Shown here: positions 1 to 8,971 of the stretch, one piece after another | Layout of the letters: each line of letters starts with the position of its first letter | How positions within the stretch are numbered: the first letter of the stretch is position 1 | Assembly: GCA_051006995.1 (NCBI GenBank) | Contig: JBPCSQ010000008.1 | Location: 124,001-188,000 of the forward strand | Reading direction: 5' to 3' | Source: JAIQGF01 sp051006995 | GTDB taxonomy: Bacteria > Acidobacteriota > Terriglobia > Terriglobales > Acidobacteriaceae | DNA: 64,000 nucleotides | The notes under the pieces: generated by a model | What the model saw: the letters and a program-made list of their open reading frames with translations, nothing else | The model's database searches: none | Told to the model about the DNA's origin: nothing | Made by a program: the position numbers and the translations under genes

Positions 1-697
1 TCCACCAGATCCCGCCGAGCAACGAGCCCCATAGCGGCACGAAGTCGGGAATGCGGGACTGAATGGCGAAGGTGCGGCTGGGCAGCGGGTCATGGGGGAA
101 ATCGGTGCGGTAGCCGAACTCCTCGAAGGGCACCGCCGACAGCAGCAGGACACTGGTGCCGCCGACTTCCTCCAACCCATAAATGTGGTTGAAGTATTTG
201 CCGGGCTCGGCTTTGAGGCGCTGCTGCGCCTCGGCGATCAGCTCATCGCGCTCGCCGAACTTGGTGGCGCCCGTCGGGCAGGCTTCCGCGCAGGCGGTCG
301 CCTGGCCGGCAAGCACCCGGTCGGCGCACATGGTGCACTTCTGGACCTTGGGGTTAATGCTGTTCCACTCGTAGCGCGGCACGCCGAATGGGCAGGCCAG
401 CATGCAGTAGCGGCACCCCATGCAGCGGCTGGCCTCGTAGATGACCGGGCCCGCGGAGGTCTTGCGGAGCGCCGCCACCGGACAGACCGAGGCGCATGCG
501 GGATCGTTGCAGTTCATGCACAGCCGCCGCATGAACTTGTCCTCTTTCGCCAGGACGACGGTGAATTTATGTTCCGACTGCCGCGGCTCGGCGGCAATCG
601 TGTCGTTATAAGGAAGCTTGTTTTTCTCCGCGCACGCCTGCTCGCACTGCTTGCAGCCGATGCAGAGCGTCGCATCGTATAAAAGTCCCTTGCTCAT
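1..697 (-). CDS. Four-cluster [4Fe-4S] ferredoxin-like electron-transfer subunit (HybA/FdnH/NrfC type), partial
   Basis: Reading from ATG at 697, the protein has four cysteine groups: CIGCKQC with EQAC, CMNC with ACASVC, CMGCRYC with MLAC, and CTMC with CAEAC. That is 16 cysteines, enough for four [4Fe-4S] clusters. Such subunits carry electrons between a catalytic subunit (hydrogenase, formate dehydrogenase or another molybdopterin enzyme) and a quinone-reactive membrane partner. The later IYGLEEVGGTSVLLLS stretch and the hydrophobic segment just before the window edge resemble HybA and formate dehydrogenase beta subunits, which have a C-terminal membrane anchor. A GGAG lies about 8 nt before the start. 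A small cytochrome c gene precedes it on the same strand. The 3' end and the catalytic partner lie outside the window, so the exact complex is unknown. Confidence 0.85.
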   Translation of the reverse strand, partial: MSKGLLYDATLCIGCKQCEQACAEKNKLPYNDTIAAEPRQSEHKFTVVLAKEDKFMRRLCMNCNDPACASVCPVAALRKTSAGPVIYEASRCMGCRYCMLACPFGVPRYEWNSINPKVQKCTMCADRVLAGQATACAEACPTGATKFGERDELIAEAQQRLKAEPGKYFNHIYGLEEVGGTSVLLLSAVPFEEFGYRTDFPHDPLPSRTFAIQSRIPDFVPLWGSLLGGIWW

Positions 698-942
698 GAA
701 AGTCTCCGGTATGAAATGGCAAGTAACCCAGCGCCGTGGGAATGGAATGAAATATGAGAACGGGAACTACCGGGAAATGCGCTGGGAATCTGCGCTGGGG
801 ACCCGATTGTGGAAATTCGGGTCCCGCCTGCGCCGATAACATTTGTGGCCCTGACGTGCTCACAACCTTGCGGTTGCGGGTCAGCCGAGATGCGGCTGAG
901 CTTTTCACGCCACCCTCGGTTCTGCCGGCTGGCCGGCGTGAG

Positions 943-1239
943 TTATTTCAAGCCCTTGAGGTAATCGCCGATCGCCTTTACCTGCTCGTCGTTCAGCGAC
1001 TTTTTGAATGCTGCGTGCTTCGGGGTGTCCAACGCCTTCTTGACGTCGTCCACGGTCTTGCCCTTGACGGCGGGGGCCTTCACGGCCGGCTTGCCGCTGG
1101 CATCGGCGTTGTGGCAGCCAGCGCACTTCGCCTTGAACAGCGCCGCGCCGTCTTCGGCGCCCCACGACAAATTGGGCATAGCAATGAACAGGAAAAGCGC
1201 GATCATCAGCACCAGGATCGTCAGTCGATAAGTCTTCAT
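943..1239 (-). CDS. Small secreted class I-like cytochrome c
   Basis: 98 aa. A signal peptide (about residues 1-27, ending near LSWGA) precedes a heme-binding CAGCH motif (C39, C42, H43). The rest is a short helical domain ending SLNDEQVKAIGDYLKGLK, typical of monoheme class I cytochromes. The mature part contains no methionine. Where the distal Met normally lies (often KMPAF), this protein has KHAAF with H75, suggesting bis-His or otherwise altered heme ligation. It is likely a periplasmic electron carrier, perhaps for the iron-sulfur complex encoded 245 nt downstream on the same strand. Confidence 0.88.
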   Translation of the reverse strand: MKTYRLTILVLMIALFLFIAMPNLSWGAEDGAALFKAKCAGCHNADASGKPAVKAPAVKGKTVDDVKKALDTPKHAAFKKSLNDEQVKAIGDYLKGLK

Positions 1240-1606
1240 GAGTCCATGTCTCCTTTTATCAAGCCGCCCACATGTGCCGGATTTCCGGCCGTGTGGGTGC
1301 TTCTACATCCACTGACCCTCGGTCGGCACTCAAGTTGTCGTTACCTAGGTGCCGCCGCAGGGTTACTGCGGTGTCCTACAGATGAAATCTTCAACTCTTA
1401 GAGGAATTCAGGCTGTGAGGCGGGTCACGGTTAGCCGTGATTGATGTTGCGATTCGCAACAAAATAGAACGTATGTTCGAAACATCGTGAGGAGATATTC
1501 ATCGAAAGCCAGTACCGAGTACCGAGTGGAAAGAATGGAACATGTTGCAAGATTCAGCGATTGTGGTGGTTTCAGAGGAATTGAAAATAAATTAAGCAGT
1601 CCCGTT
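1240..1606. other. Intergenic region between engB and the cytochrome c gene
   Basis: No convincing ORF. It must hold the promoter of the minus-strand cytochrome gene. A small hairpin (GCCGG-attt-CCGGC, near 1277-1290) and a second one (CCGCAG-taac-CCTGCGG, near 1355-1371) lie in its leader. Near 1510-1532 there is a short quasi-tandem run (accgagtaccgagt) like the microrepeats elsewhere in the window. I looked for a cyclic-dinucleotide riboswitch because such elements can precede cytochrome genes, and found no convincing core. Confidence 0.5.
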
Positions 1607-2203
1607 TCACACTTCGGAACTGCCAATAATTGTCTTCCACAGCTCGTCTCGTCCGGAACCGGTTCGGGTCGAAAAGGGAAGGATGTTGTCGGTCTGAAAT
1701 TCTTTTCGCAGGTACGCTAAGGCGGTGGTCAGCTTATTGCCGGATAAGCGGTCGGCTTTCGTGCCCACGATGAGAAATCGGCGCCCGACATGCTGGAGCC
1801 AGTGGACAAGCTGCTTGTCACTGGTTTGCGCGGGCACGTTGGAGTCAACGAGCACGATGCAGAGGGCAAGGCTCTCGCGGTCCGTCAAATAGGGCTCGAT
1901 GAACTTCGGCCACTCGGCAGTCTGTTCGCGAGGCAGCTTGGCGTAGCCGTATCCCGGCAGATCCACGAAGAGCCACTCCGCATGGGGTTTGCCGGGACGC
2001 CGGACTTCGAAAAAATTGATGCTCCGAGTGCGGCCCGGGGTGGAGCTGGTGCGTGCCATTTTTTCGCCGACGAGGGAATTGATCAGGCTGGATTTGCCGA
2101 CATTGGAGCGTCCCAGGAAAGCGATCTCCGGCGGACCTGTGGCGGGAAACTGCGCGACGTCGGAGGTCGCCCGCAGGAATTTGGCGTTCACCTTCACAGC
2201 CAC
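1607..2203 (-). CDS. engB: Ribosome-biogenesis GTPase EngB/YihA/YsxC
   Basis: 198 aa, normal length. G1 is GRSNVGKSS (31-39), the T-rich switch I region is RTSSTPGRTRSINFF, G3 is DLPGYGYA (81 on), G4 is TKAD (148-151), and a G5-like STRTGSG lies near the C-terminus. EngB is a TrmE-Era-EngA-YihA-family GTPase needed for late assembly of the large ribosomal subunit. The start is GTG at 2203, directly before VKVNAKFL. It is transcribed toward the cytochrome c gene. Confidence 0.95.
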   Translation of the reverse strand: MAVKVNAKFLRATSDVAQFPATGPPEIAFLGRSNVGKSSLINSLVGEKMARTSSTPGRTRSINFFEVRRPGKPHAEWLFVDLPGYGYAKLPREQTAEWPKFIEPYLTDRESLALCIVLVDSNVPAQTSDKQLVHWLQHVGRRFLIVGTKADRLSGNKLTTALAYLRKEFQTDNILPFSTRTGSGRDELWKTIIGSSEV

Positions 2204-2323
2204 AGTTTCGAGGTTCCGCGTGCCAGTTGCAAGGGCTACTGCCGAGAACGATTCCGAAATCGATGTTTGATCCCGCCAGGGCCACGATTTTCGGCATAAT
2301 GCAACCGACCGGGAGAAGCTTTC

Positions 2324-2962
2324 GTGAAGCAGATTGTTATTAGGTATCCCTTGTTGGTTCGGATCAATGGCGTGTTTGTATCTGCCGCGCTAGCAATCGC
2401 TGTTGCGAAAGGAAGTACTAGCCTCGGCAGAATTCTGATTGCCGTCGCAGCGTTTTTGGGCATGGTTGTGGTTTTAGCCCATAAAACGGAGGTTGATACG
2501 CAGGAGGTGCGTGTGCGCCACTTTCCCTTCTGGACCACGCACGTGCCCCTTTCTGAGATACGCCGGGTGGAGGAAGGGAGAACTCTCACTGTTATCGCTC
2601 CACATTCCAGAATACCGCTGTGGGGCTTATCGCGGGAGGCAAGAGACACTCTGTTGCAGGTCCTCCGGTCCCAGCTCAATATCACCTGCTATCGCCCGAA
2701 GCCGCGAAATGATGCAACGCGCGTAATTCGCGGATATGTAAGCCGAGCCGTGCTCGCCGGTGTTGGTTTTCTTCTAATGGCTGCAGCGGTAGTCCCTTTC
2801 TTAGCTGGATTTCCATTGCACGTTTACTGGGACACCGCAGGTAAGTACGTGCTGGTGCTTTGCATGGCATGGTACTTGTTCTTCATTTTTGAGGCGGGAT
2901 TTGCCTATGCCGTGTGGCGCACGAAAGCTGATCTAGACTCTGGCGAGGGGAAAAATAACTAA
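2324..2962 (+). CDS. Membrane protein with a bacterial PH-like central segment
   Basis: 212 aa from GTG at 2324, preceded by GGGAG at 2311. Two hydrophobic segments (about 17-50) are followed by a soluble region (about 55-115) with LSEIRRVEEGRTLTV and WGLSREARDTLLQVL. This pattern is seen in bacterial PH-like domains. Two more membrane segments (about 135-195) follow. The role is unknown. It is divergent from engB with only about 120 nt between starts, so the two share a promoter region. The PH-like reading is tentative. Confidence 0.7.
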   Translation: MKQIVIRYPLLVRINGVFVSAALAIAVAKGSTSLGRILIAVAAFLGMVVVLAHKTEVDTQEVRVRHFPFWTTHVPLSEIRRVEEGRTLTVIAPHSRIPLWGLSREARDTLLQVLRSQLNITCYRPKPRNDATRVIRGYVSRAVLAGVGFLLMAAAVVPFLAGFPLHVYWDTAGKYVLVLCMAWYLFFIFEAGFAYAVWRTKADLDSGEGKNN

Positions 2963-3143
2963 GTCAGGGACACTGGAATTGTTACCGCCGGGACTCGGAA
3001 GCGTGCATCCTCGTGCCTGATGCAAACGCGCTGCGCTCCGCGGCTTCCCAGGCGACCTGGCCGCGCAGGTACTGCCATATTCCGCGCAGGCGCCAGTACA
3101 TATTGATCTGGCGTTAGGGGAAACGGCTGCATTCGCCGACAGA

Positions 3144-3170
3144 AAAGCCCGCGTTATCCACGCGGGCTTT
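3144..3170 (-). terminator. Intrinsic terminator downstream of lon
   Basis: Perfect inverted repeat AAAGCCCGCG / CGCGGGCTTT with a 7-nt loop, 25 nt beyond the lon stop. The symmetric A/T flanks allow function in both directions, but lon is the adjacent upstream gene. Confidence 0.85.
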
Positions 3171-3194
3171 CTACGACTGAGGGCAGACGACCGG

Positions 3195-5600
3195 CTATTG
3201 ATGCGCTTGCGGCTGATCTCCGGTGGCAGGCGAAGGCGCGATCAGCGGCGCCTGCTCCTGGTTTTCCACCTTGGGCAGCGGCCCTTCCAAGGCGATGCGC
3301 AGCACGTCGTCCATGGTGTCCACGAAGTGGAGCTTCATGACATTGCGCAGGTTCTCCGGAATGTCGGGCAGGTCCTTTTCGTTGTCCTTGGGCAGGATGG
3401 CTTCCATGATCCCGGCGCGCAGCGCGGCCAACAGCTTTTCCTTCAGGCCGCCGATGGGTAGCACTTTTCCCCGGAGCGTGATTTCACCGGTCATGGCGAT
3501 ATCGCGGCGCACGGGAATGCGGCTAAGCGAACTGGCAATGGCGGTGGCGATGGTGATGCCGGCGGAGGGCCCGTCCTTGGGGATAGCGCCTTCGGGCACG
3601 TGCACGTGGATGTCGAGATTGCGGTAGAAATCGCGGGGCAGCCCGAGCCGTTGCGAGCGCGAGCGCACGTAGCTCAGGGCGGCTTGCGCCGACTCCTGCA
3701 TCACGTCGCCAAGCTTGCCGGTGAGCATCAGCTTGCCCTTGCCGTCCACCACGGTGGCTTCGGTTACCAGGATGGACCCGCCCACCTCGGTCCAAGCCAG
3801 CCCGGTCACCAGGCCGACCTCGCTGCGTTCGTGCGCCAGGGTGTCACGGAACTTGGTAACGCCGAGGTATTCCCCGACGTTCTCCCCGGTCACGGTGACC
3901 GTGAAATTCTTGTCGCGAACAACCTTGCGCGCCACCTTGCGGCAGACGTTGCCGATCTCGCGCTCCAGGTTGCGCACCCCGGCCTCGCGGGTATAGCTGC
4001 GGATAATGGCAACGACGGCGTCTTCGTTGAAGGCGCAGTTCTGCTCCGTCAATCCCGCCTGCTGGCGCTGCTTCTTGACCAGGAATTGCTTGGCAATCTC
4101 GATTTTTTCCTGCTCGGTGTAGCCGTGCAGCCGGATGACTTCCATGCGGTCCAGAAGCGCCGGCGGCACGGTGTGCAGCACGTTGGCGGTGGCGATGAAG
4201 AAAACCTGTGACAGGTCGTATTCCACGTCGAGGTAGTGATCCATGAACATAAAGTTCTGTTCCGGATCGAGGACTTCGAGCAACGCGGCCGAGGGATCGC
4301 CGCGGAAGTCCATGGACATCTTCTCGACTTCATCCAGCATGAACACCGGGTTCTTGGTGCCGGCCTTCTTCATCATCTGCACGATCTGGCCGGGCATGGC
4401 GCCGATGTAGGTGCGGCGATGTCCGCGGACCTCGGCCTCGTCACGCACGCCGCCCAGCGACAAGCGGACGAACTTGCGGCCGGTGGCTTTCGCGATCGAC
4501 ATGCCCAGGGAGGTCTTGCCCACTCCCGGCGGCCCCACGAAGCAAAGGATCGAGCCCTTGGGATTCTTCACCAGCTGCCGCACGGCAAGGAATTCCAGGA
4601 TGCGTTCCTTGATCTTCTCCAGGCCATAGTGATCTTCGTTGAGCACCTTCTCGGCGCGATCGATGTTGCGGATCTCCTTGGAGCGCTTCTTCCAGGGCAC
4701 GGCCAGCAGCCAGTCGAGATAATTGCGCGAGACCGTGGACTCGGCCGACATCGGCGGCATGGCCTCGAGCTTCTTCAGTTCCTGCATGGCCTTGTCGTGC
4801 GCCTCCTTGGACATGCCGGCGGCGTCAATCTTCTTTTTCAGCTCGTCCCATTCGCTCTTTTCGCCGCGCCCGAGCTCCTTCTGGATCGCCTTGATCTTCT
4901 CGTTGAGGTAGTACTCCTTCTGCGCGCGCTCCATCTGGCGCTTGACGCGCGACTGGATGGTGCGGTCCATGTTCAGCTTCTCGATCTCGATCTCCAGCAC
5001 GTCGGCCACGCGGTTCAGACGCTCGGCGGGATCGAAGATCTCCAGCAATTCCTGTTTTTCCTCGATGGAGAGCTGAAGATTGGCGGCGATGGTGTCGGTG
5101 AGCTTGGCCGGGTCTTCCATGCGGACCGCCGCGATCATGGTCTCGTAATTCAGTGACTGGCAAAGCTTGACGTACTGCTCGAACAGGCCGGTCACGCGCT
5201 GCATGGCGGCTTCCAGCGCCGGCGTGGTCTCGGTGGTGTACTTGGCGGTGCGGATGCTGGCTTCCAGGAAGCCGTCGGCATCTGTGATCTGAAGGATTTT
5301 GCCGCGCTCGACACCCTCAACCAGGACCTTGATGTTGCCGTCGGGCAGTTTGAGGGACTGCACGATGTTGACGATGGTACCCACCTGGTAGAGCTCGTTG
5401 GGCTTGGGTTCGTCCACGCTGGCGTCGTGCTGGGTGGCGAGGAAAATCTTCTTGTCGGCCGCCAGCGCCTCTTCCAGCGCGCGGACGCTGGACTCGCGCC
5501 CGACCACGAACGGGGTCATCATGTGCGGAAAGATGACCACATCGCGAATGGGCATCATGGGCAACTTGCGGGTCTCGAATTTTTCCTTGATTTGGCTCAC
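3195..5600 (-). CDS. lon: ATP-dependent protease LonA
   Basis: 801 aa, full length for LonA. The N-terminal substrate-binding LAN domain begins with LPMMPIRDVVIFPHMMTPF and is followed by a long coiled coil (about 190-300). The AAA+ module has Walker A GPPGVGKTS and Walker B PVFMLDEVEKM. The C-terminal protease has the Ser of PKDGPSAG and the Lys of GGLKEKLLAAL as the Ser-Lys dyad. It degrades misfolded and regulatory proteins in the cytoplasm. The start is GTG at 5600, with AAGGCGG just upstream. The last 30 or so residues (ENQEQAPLIAPSPATG) are a low-complexity tail. Confidence 0.97.
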   Translation of the reverse strand: MSQIKEKFETRKLPMMPIRDVVIFPHMMTPFVVGRESSVRALEEALAADKKIFLATQHDASVDEPKPNELYQVGTIVNIVQSLKLPDGNIKVLVEGVERGKILQITDADGFLEASIRTAKYTTETTPALEAAMQRVTGLFEQYVKLCQSLNYETMIAAVRMEDPAKLTDTIAANLQLSIEEKQELLEIFDPAERLNRVADVLEIEIEKLNMDRTIQSRVKRQMERAQKEYYLNEKIKAIQKELGRGEKSEWDELKKKIDAAGMSKEAHDKAMQELKKLEAMPPMSAESTVSRNYLDWLLAVPWKKRSKEIRNIDRAEKVLNEDHYGLEKIKERILEFLAVRQLVKNPKGSILCFVGPPGVGKTSLGMSIAKATGRKFVRLSLGGVRDEAEVRGHRRTYIGAMPGQIVQMMKKAGTKNPVFMLDEVEKMSMDFRGDPSAALLEVLDPEQNFMFMDHYLDVEYDLSQVFFIATANVLHTVPPALLDRMEVIRLHGYTEQEKIEIAKQFLVKKQRQQAGLTEQNCAFNEDAVVAIIRSYTREAGVRNLEREIGNVCRKVARKVVRDKNFTVTVTGENVGEYLGVTKFRDTLAHERSEVGLVTGLAWTEVGGSILVTEATVVDGKGKLMLTGKLGDVMQESAQAALSYVRSRSQRLGLPRDFYRNLDIHVHVPEGAIPKDGPSAGITIATAIASSLSRIPVRRDIAMTGEITLRGKVLPIGGLKEKLLAALRAGIMEAILPKDNEKDLPDIPENLRNVMKLHFVDTMDDVLRIALEGPLPKVENQEQAPLIAPSPATGDQPQAHQ

Positions 5601-5670
5601 CTAATACCGCCTTGTGTGGAGTCGGCCCAAAAGCGCGGGGATCCCCTCGCCGTGGCGCATGCTGGTTCAG

Positions 5671-5697
5671 ATTATAAATGGTCGGACGATTTAGCAA
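5671..5697 (-). promoter_or_regulatory. Candidate sigma-70 promoter of lon
   Basis: On the minus strand, a perfect TATAAT (plus-strand 5671-5676) lies about 70 nt upstream of the lon start. A weak TTGCTA sits 15 nt further up, which is shorter than ideal spacing. A short palindrome (GGTGAT-gcttt-ATCACC, 5707-5723) lies just upstream. No CIRCE element is visible. Confidence 0.4.
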
Positions 5698-5868
5698 CGT
5701 GGCAGAGGTGATGCTTTATCACCAAGGTAACTCTGCGCTTGCGCGGGATGGGAAAATGTGCCGGGGGTAAGCTCCGACAGTTGCGTGTTCCGAGTTCCGT
5801 CTCCATCCGGGCGCGCGCATTGACGCTAGCCTTACAATGCTCCCACCTTACCAAGAGGGACGGATCGC

Positions 5869-6777
5869 ATGCGAACGTGGATATGTGTGCTGGCGTTGCT
5901 GGCCGGGGCCGCAGCGCAGGATCGGGACTTCAGCAAAGTCCAGATCAAAGTGACCAAGGTCGCTGGAACCGTGTACATGCTGGAGGGTGCGGGTGGCAAC
6001 ATCGGCGCCTCGGTCGGCGAGGACGGCATCGTCATCGTAGACGACCAGTTTGCTCCCCTGGCAGAGAAAATCCAGGCGGCGCTGAAGGGCATTACCGACA
6101 AGCCGGTGCGCTTCGTCATTAATACCCACTGGCATTTCGACCACACCGGCGGCAATGCCTACTTCCAGAAACAGGGACCGATCATCGCGCAGGAAAACGT
6201 GCGTGAGCGCATGAAAGCTGGCGCCACCCTGCTGGGACAGGAAGTCAAGCCTGCGCCCAAGGAAGCGCTGCCCATCATCACCTTCCACGACCGCGCAACC
6301 GTGCACCTGAACGGCGAAGACATTAAGGCCATCCATTTTCCCCACGGGCATACCGACGGCGACGCCGTCATCTTCTTCACCCAATCCAGCGTCGTCCACA
6401 TGGGCGACGACTTCGTCACCTACGGGTTCCCGTTTATTGACCTGCAGAGCGGAGGCAGCGCACGTGGCATGATCGCCGCTTGCGAGAAGGTGATCGCCAC
6501 GCTCGGGCCGGATGTCAAAGTCATTCCCGGCCATGGAGCTCTCTCCAAGATGGCCGACTTGAAACCCTTCGTGGCCATGTTGAAAGACGCAACCGCTCGC
6601 GTGCAGAAGGGAATCGAGCAGGGGAAGACCGTGGAGCAACTCAAGCAGGAGAAGGTGCTGGCCGGCTATGAGAGTTGGGGTGGGGAGGGAAAGTTTGTGA
6701 CCACCGATAAGTTTATCGAGACGCTCTACAATGACCTAAAGGGAAACAGGAGCGGGGAATTCATCCAGCACAATTGA
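5869..6777 (+). CDS. Secreted metallo-beta-lactamase-fold hydrolase
   Basis: 302 aa. A signal peptide (MRTWICVLALLAGAAAQ) is followed by an MBL fold. The metal motif HWHFDH is at 87-92 (HxHxDH), with later ligands in FPHGHTDGD, a GDD around MGDDFVTYG, and IPGHG. This is the arrangement of the secreted cyclase/B3-lactamase-like group common in soil bacteria. It probably hydrolyses an ester, lactone or amide in the periplasm. The substrate cannot be read from the sequence, and beta-lactamase activity should not be assumed. GAGGGACGG precedes the ATG. It converges with the next small gene. Confidence 0.9.
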   Translation: MRTWICVLALLAGAAAQDRDFSKVQIKVTKVAGTVYMLEGAGGNIGASVGEDGIVIVDDQFAPLAEKIQAALKGITDKPVRFVINTHWHFDHTGGNAYFQKQGPIIAQENVRERMKAGATLLGQEVKPAPKEALPIITFHDRATVHLNGEDIKAIHFPHGHTDGDAVIFFTQSSVVHMGDDFVTYGFPFIDLQSGGSARGMIAACEKVIATLGPDVKVIPGHGALSKMADLKPFVAMLKDATARVQKGIEQGKTVEQLKQEKVLAGYESWGGEGKFVTTDKFIETLYNDLKGNRSGEFIQHN

Positions 6778-6782
6778 GAATT

Positions 6783-7061
6783 TCAGGCCGCATCCGTTTG
6801 CTCGGGTGGCGTGGTCTCGTTGAAAAATTCCTCGACCGCTTGCCTGGCTTCTTTCAGAGTACGAAACTGGCCCCAAGTGAGAATTTCCGCGGAACCCTGG
6901 CGCTGTATCAGCATGTGGAATGTTGGCGGGCGGGTGCGGCGGTCTTCAATGATTTCGGCGAGGAGGTTTTTTCTTGCCAGCCGCCGGCGCGGGATACGAT
7001 TCGGAATAAGCCGCTTACGACGATTTTCACCCTGCGATCTCAAGCGTCCAGAAGGCATCAT
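6783..7061 (-). CDS. Small conserved-looking hypothetical protein
   Basis: 92 aa from ATG at 7061; a TTG at 7085 and an ATG at 7058 are alternatives. The N-terminal third is strongly basic (RRKRLIPNRIPRRR). The rest reads like a compact alpha/beta domain (FHMLIQRQGSAEILTWGQF, then TLKEARQAVEEFF). I do not recognise the family. It ends 5 nt from the convergent MBL gene, and plus-strand frames across the same stretch look like shadows. The basic arm may suggest nucleic-acid contact, which is speculation. Confidence 0.55.
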   Translation of the reverse strand: MMPSGRLRSQGENRRKRLIPNRIPRRRLARKNLLAEIIEDRRTRPPTFHMLIQRQGSAEILTWGQFRTLKEARQAVEEFFNETTPPEQTDAA

Positions 7062-7209
7062 TGCGCCTGCAATTGTGAGGCGCAAGTTGGCGCATTCGTT
7101 GTCCCCATCTTGGACTTATTACCGCTGCTGGCACAGATGTTGAAACATCAATTAAATCAGCCGCTTGCACGGTAAACCAGAGATGCAATGTAACTTAAAG
7201 GGTACCCAC

Positions 7210-8256
7210 CTACGGCCCGGACGCATAGTTCATCTCCACCGAATCCCGCACCGCGAATCGCGCCGATGCGGCGTCCTCCAGACGGCGCATTTCGAATCTG
7301 AGCTTCCCTTGGTCCACGGTGATCAGGCAATAGTGGTATTCGACCTCGCGTGAGTCCTGGGGGTGATAGAGGTCGTCGGCGCCACGCGTCAGGGGATGCG
7401 GGTGCGCTCCTCCTCCACCGCTGACGATGTAGGTGACACCGTTGCGCTGGTAGCGCTCGTAATTGTGCACGTGCCCGGCGATGACGATGAACCGCGGCCG
7501 CGGCGCGCGCTGCTGTCTCGCCTCCAGCATGCGCCCAAGCTCAATTTCCGGCAGGCGCTCGCGGTGCCCGCCGTCATGCGCCGCGGTGTGCGGTGGCCGA
7601 TGCAGCATAAGAAAGACGTAGTCCGTAGTGTTGGGCAGGGAATCGAGCTGGTGCTGTACCCAGATCATCTGCTGGCTGCCGGGAGCGTCGTCGTCCTCCG
7701 AATCCAGCATGAGGAAGTAGCAGTTGCCGTACTGGATGGAGTACCACGGTGTCGCCGGCCGGTCAGGAAGTTGCGGAAAGCGCGCGAAGAAATTTCGCAG
7801 GCCTTGCGAGCGCCCGTTGCCCACAAAGTCGCTGTTCAGGTACTCATGATTGCCGACGGTGGGAAAAATCGGGACCTTGGCGTCGGTCAGCGGCTGGATT
7901 TCCTGGTCATAGCGCCTCCAGTCGGCCTCGTTGGCGCCGCGCCAGACCAGATCGCCGCTGATCAGCACGAACTCCGGCTTTTGCTTGACGATATCGGCAA
8001 CGATGGCATCGCGCGCGATGGGGTTACTGACTTCGCGCACCGTGACCGGTCCGGGCGCGGTGAAGCGGATGTCTCCGTACGCGACGAACTTGAAGGATGG
8101 CTTGGCGGGGGCGAGAACGATGTCCGGTTTGTCGAGAGGGGGCGCGGGCGCTGGGCTGACCTGCGCGACTTGCGCTTTCTTGTGGCATGCGAGCTGCGCC
8201 GCGGAAATCAGCAGCAGGGCGCAGCAGAAATAAGTTCGCAGAACGTGCTTGCTCAC
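7210..8256 (-). CDS. Calcineurin-like metallophosphoesterase lipoprotein
   Basis: 348 aa from GTG at 8256, chosen because it places a lipoprotein signal at the N-terminus (VSKHVLRTYFCCALLLISAA then QLAC, lipidated Cys24). Metallophosphatase motifs occur in order: VAYGDIRF, ISGDLVWRG, TVGNHEY, LMLHRPPH and AGHVHNYERY. The first motif has GDIR instead of the common GDxH, as in purple-acid-phosphatase-like members. It is likely a periplasm-facing phosphoesterase of unknown substrate. An upstream in-frame ATG at 8340 would bury the signal peptide and was rejected. A palindromic microrepeat lies immediately upstream. Confidence 0.88.
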   Translation of the reverse strand: MSKHVLRTYFCCALLLISAAQLACHKKAQVAQVSPAPAPPLDKPDIVLAPAKPSFKFVAYGDIRFTAPGPVTVREVSNPIARDAIVADIVKQKPEFVLISGDLVWRGANEADWRRYDQEIQPLTDAKVPIFPTVGNHEYLNSDFVGNGRSQGLRNFFARFPQLPDRPATPWYSIQYGNCYFLMLDSEDDDAPGSQQMIWVQHQLDSLPNTTDYVFLMLHRPPHTAAHDGGHRERLPEIELGRMLEARQQRAPRPRFIVIAGHVHNYERYQRNGVTYIVSGGGGAHPHPLTRGADDLYHPQDSREVEYHYCLITVDQGKLRFEMRRLEDAASARFAVRDSVEMNYASGP

Positions 8257-8290
8257 GCTGCTGTTGGATGCGTTTGGCCGAACGGCGGCA

Positions 8291-8372
8291 GCTGACGGCT
8301 CGTAGCTGGTAGCGGGGATGCGGTCCGGAGGGAACAGCACCGCGATCCCGGCTACCAGCTACCGGCGATCAG
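8291..8372. repeat. Palindromic microrepeat element
   Basis: Near-perfect inverted arms (AGCTGGTAGCGGGGAT against ATCCCGGCTACCAGCT) made of degenerate CTAGC/AGCTAC units. It fills the gap between the phosphoesterase start and the stop codon of the next gene, and is one of several such elements in this window. Confidence 0.6.
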
Positions 8373-8789
8373 CTACTCGCCTTCAAAGTGGTAATCCATG
8401 TTGTTGCCCCGAATCTCCAGCCCGACGGCGCGATTCGCCTCCGCCGCCAGCAGAAAACCAGTACGCGTGGCCGACGCAGTCAGCGGCTCCGCCGTGACCC
8501 GGACCTCGGCGACCTTCTCCCATTCGTAAATCGGCTGCCCCTCCTGCGCGCTCAGGTTCTCGGTGACGCGCGTAAAGCGCAACAGCGTGCCGGAGGCGGA
8601 GTTGATTTCCTTGACCTCGTAGTAACCAGGGGAAAGGGTGATGCCGGCGACTTCCGTCGGCGCGGTGATGTTCAGCTTGCCCTTGGTCTTCCTGGATGCG
8701 GCGTCGGCGTGAGCAAATGTCGCCAACGCCAGCGCCACAACCGTCAGCGCGACCATCAGGCGCGCAGGTCTGAGAATGCGGTTCTTCAT
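8373..8789 (-). CDS. Secreted hypothetical protein
   Basis: 138 aa from ATG at 8789, with GGAGA 6 nt upstream. A signal peptide (MKNRILRPARLMVALTVVAL to about residue 30) precedes a small beta-rich domain (LNITAPTEVAGITLSPGYYEV, ending AVGLEIRGNNMDYHFEGE). Its length and beta pattern resemble secreted proteins often found in multiple copies in Acidobacteriota genomes. I assign no function. It lies downstream of the sigma/anti-sigma pair on the same strand, separated by repeats. Confidence 0.75.
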   Translation of the reverse strand: MKNRILRPARLMVALTVVALALATFAHADAASRKTKGKLNITAPTEVAGITLSPGYYEVKEINSASGTLLRFTRVTENLSAQEGQPIYEWEKVAEVRVTAEPLTASATRTGFLLAAEANRAVGLEIRGNNMDYHFEGE

Positions 8790-8898
8790 GGCTTCTCCAA
8801 TCGGTGATTGATCTCGCGCGTTGCGATGAAGCATCGCGCTGCACTCTCGATAACCAGCGCGCGCGGTATTTATTCCTCGAAGCATCGTGGCAGCGGAA

Positions 8899-8940
8899 GA
8901 AATGCAGAATGAAGAATGCAGTGAAGAATGCAGAATGATG
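8899..8940. repeat. Short GAATGCA quasi-tandem repeat
   Basis: Units GCAGAATGAA, GAATGCAGTGAA and GAATGCAGAATGA repeat imperfectly over about 40 nt in the spacer between the secreted hypothetical gene and a larger dispersed repeat. Confidence 0.6.
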
Positions 8941-8971
8941 CTCCGCTGAAGATTGGGGCGGGTATTCTCCC

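Noticed and set aside
1240..1440. Cyclic-dinucleotide riboswitch upstream of the cytochrome gene
   Set aside because: Hairpins exist but the conserved riboswitch core could not be found.
4236..5156. Long open frame antisense to lon (about 306 codons)
   Set aside because: It lies wholly opposite a full-length lon gene and is a product of GC-rich third positions; no domain is recognisable.
5601..5760. CIRCE heat-shock operator upstream of lon
   Set aside because: A short GGTGAT palindrome is present, but not TTAGCACTC-N9-GAGTGCTAA.
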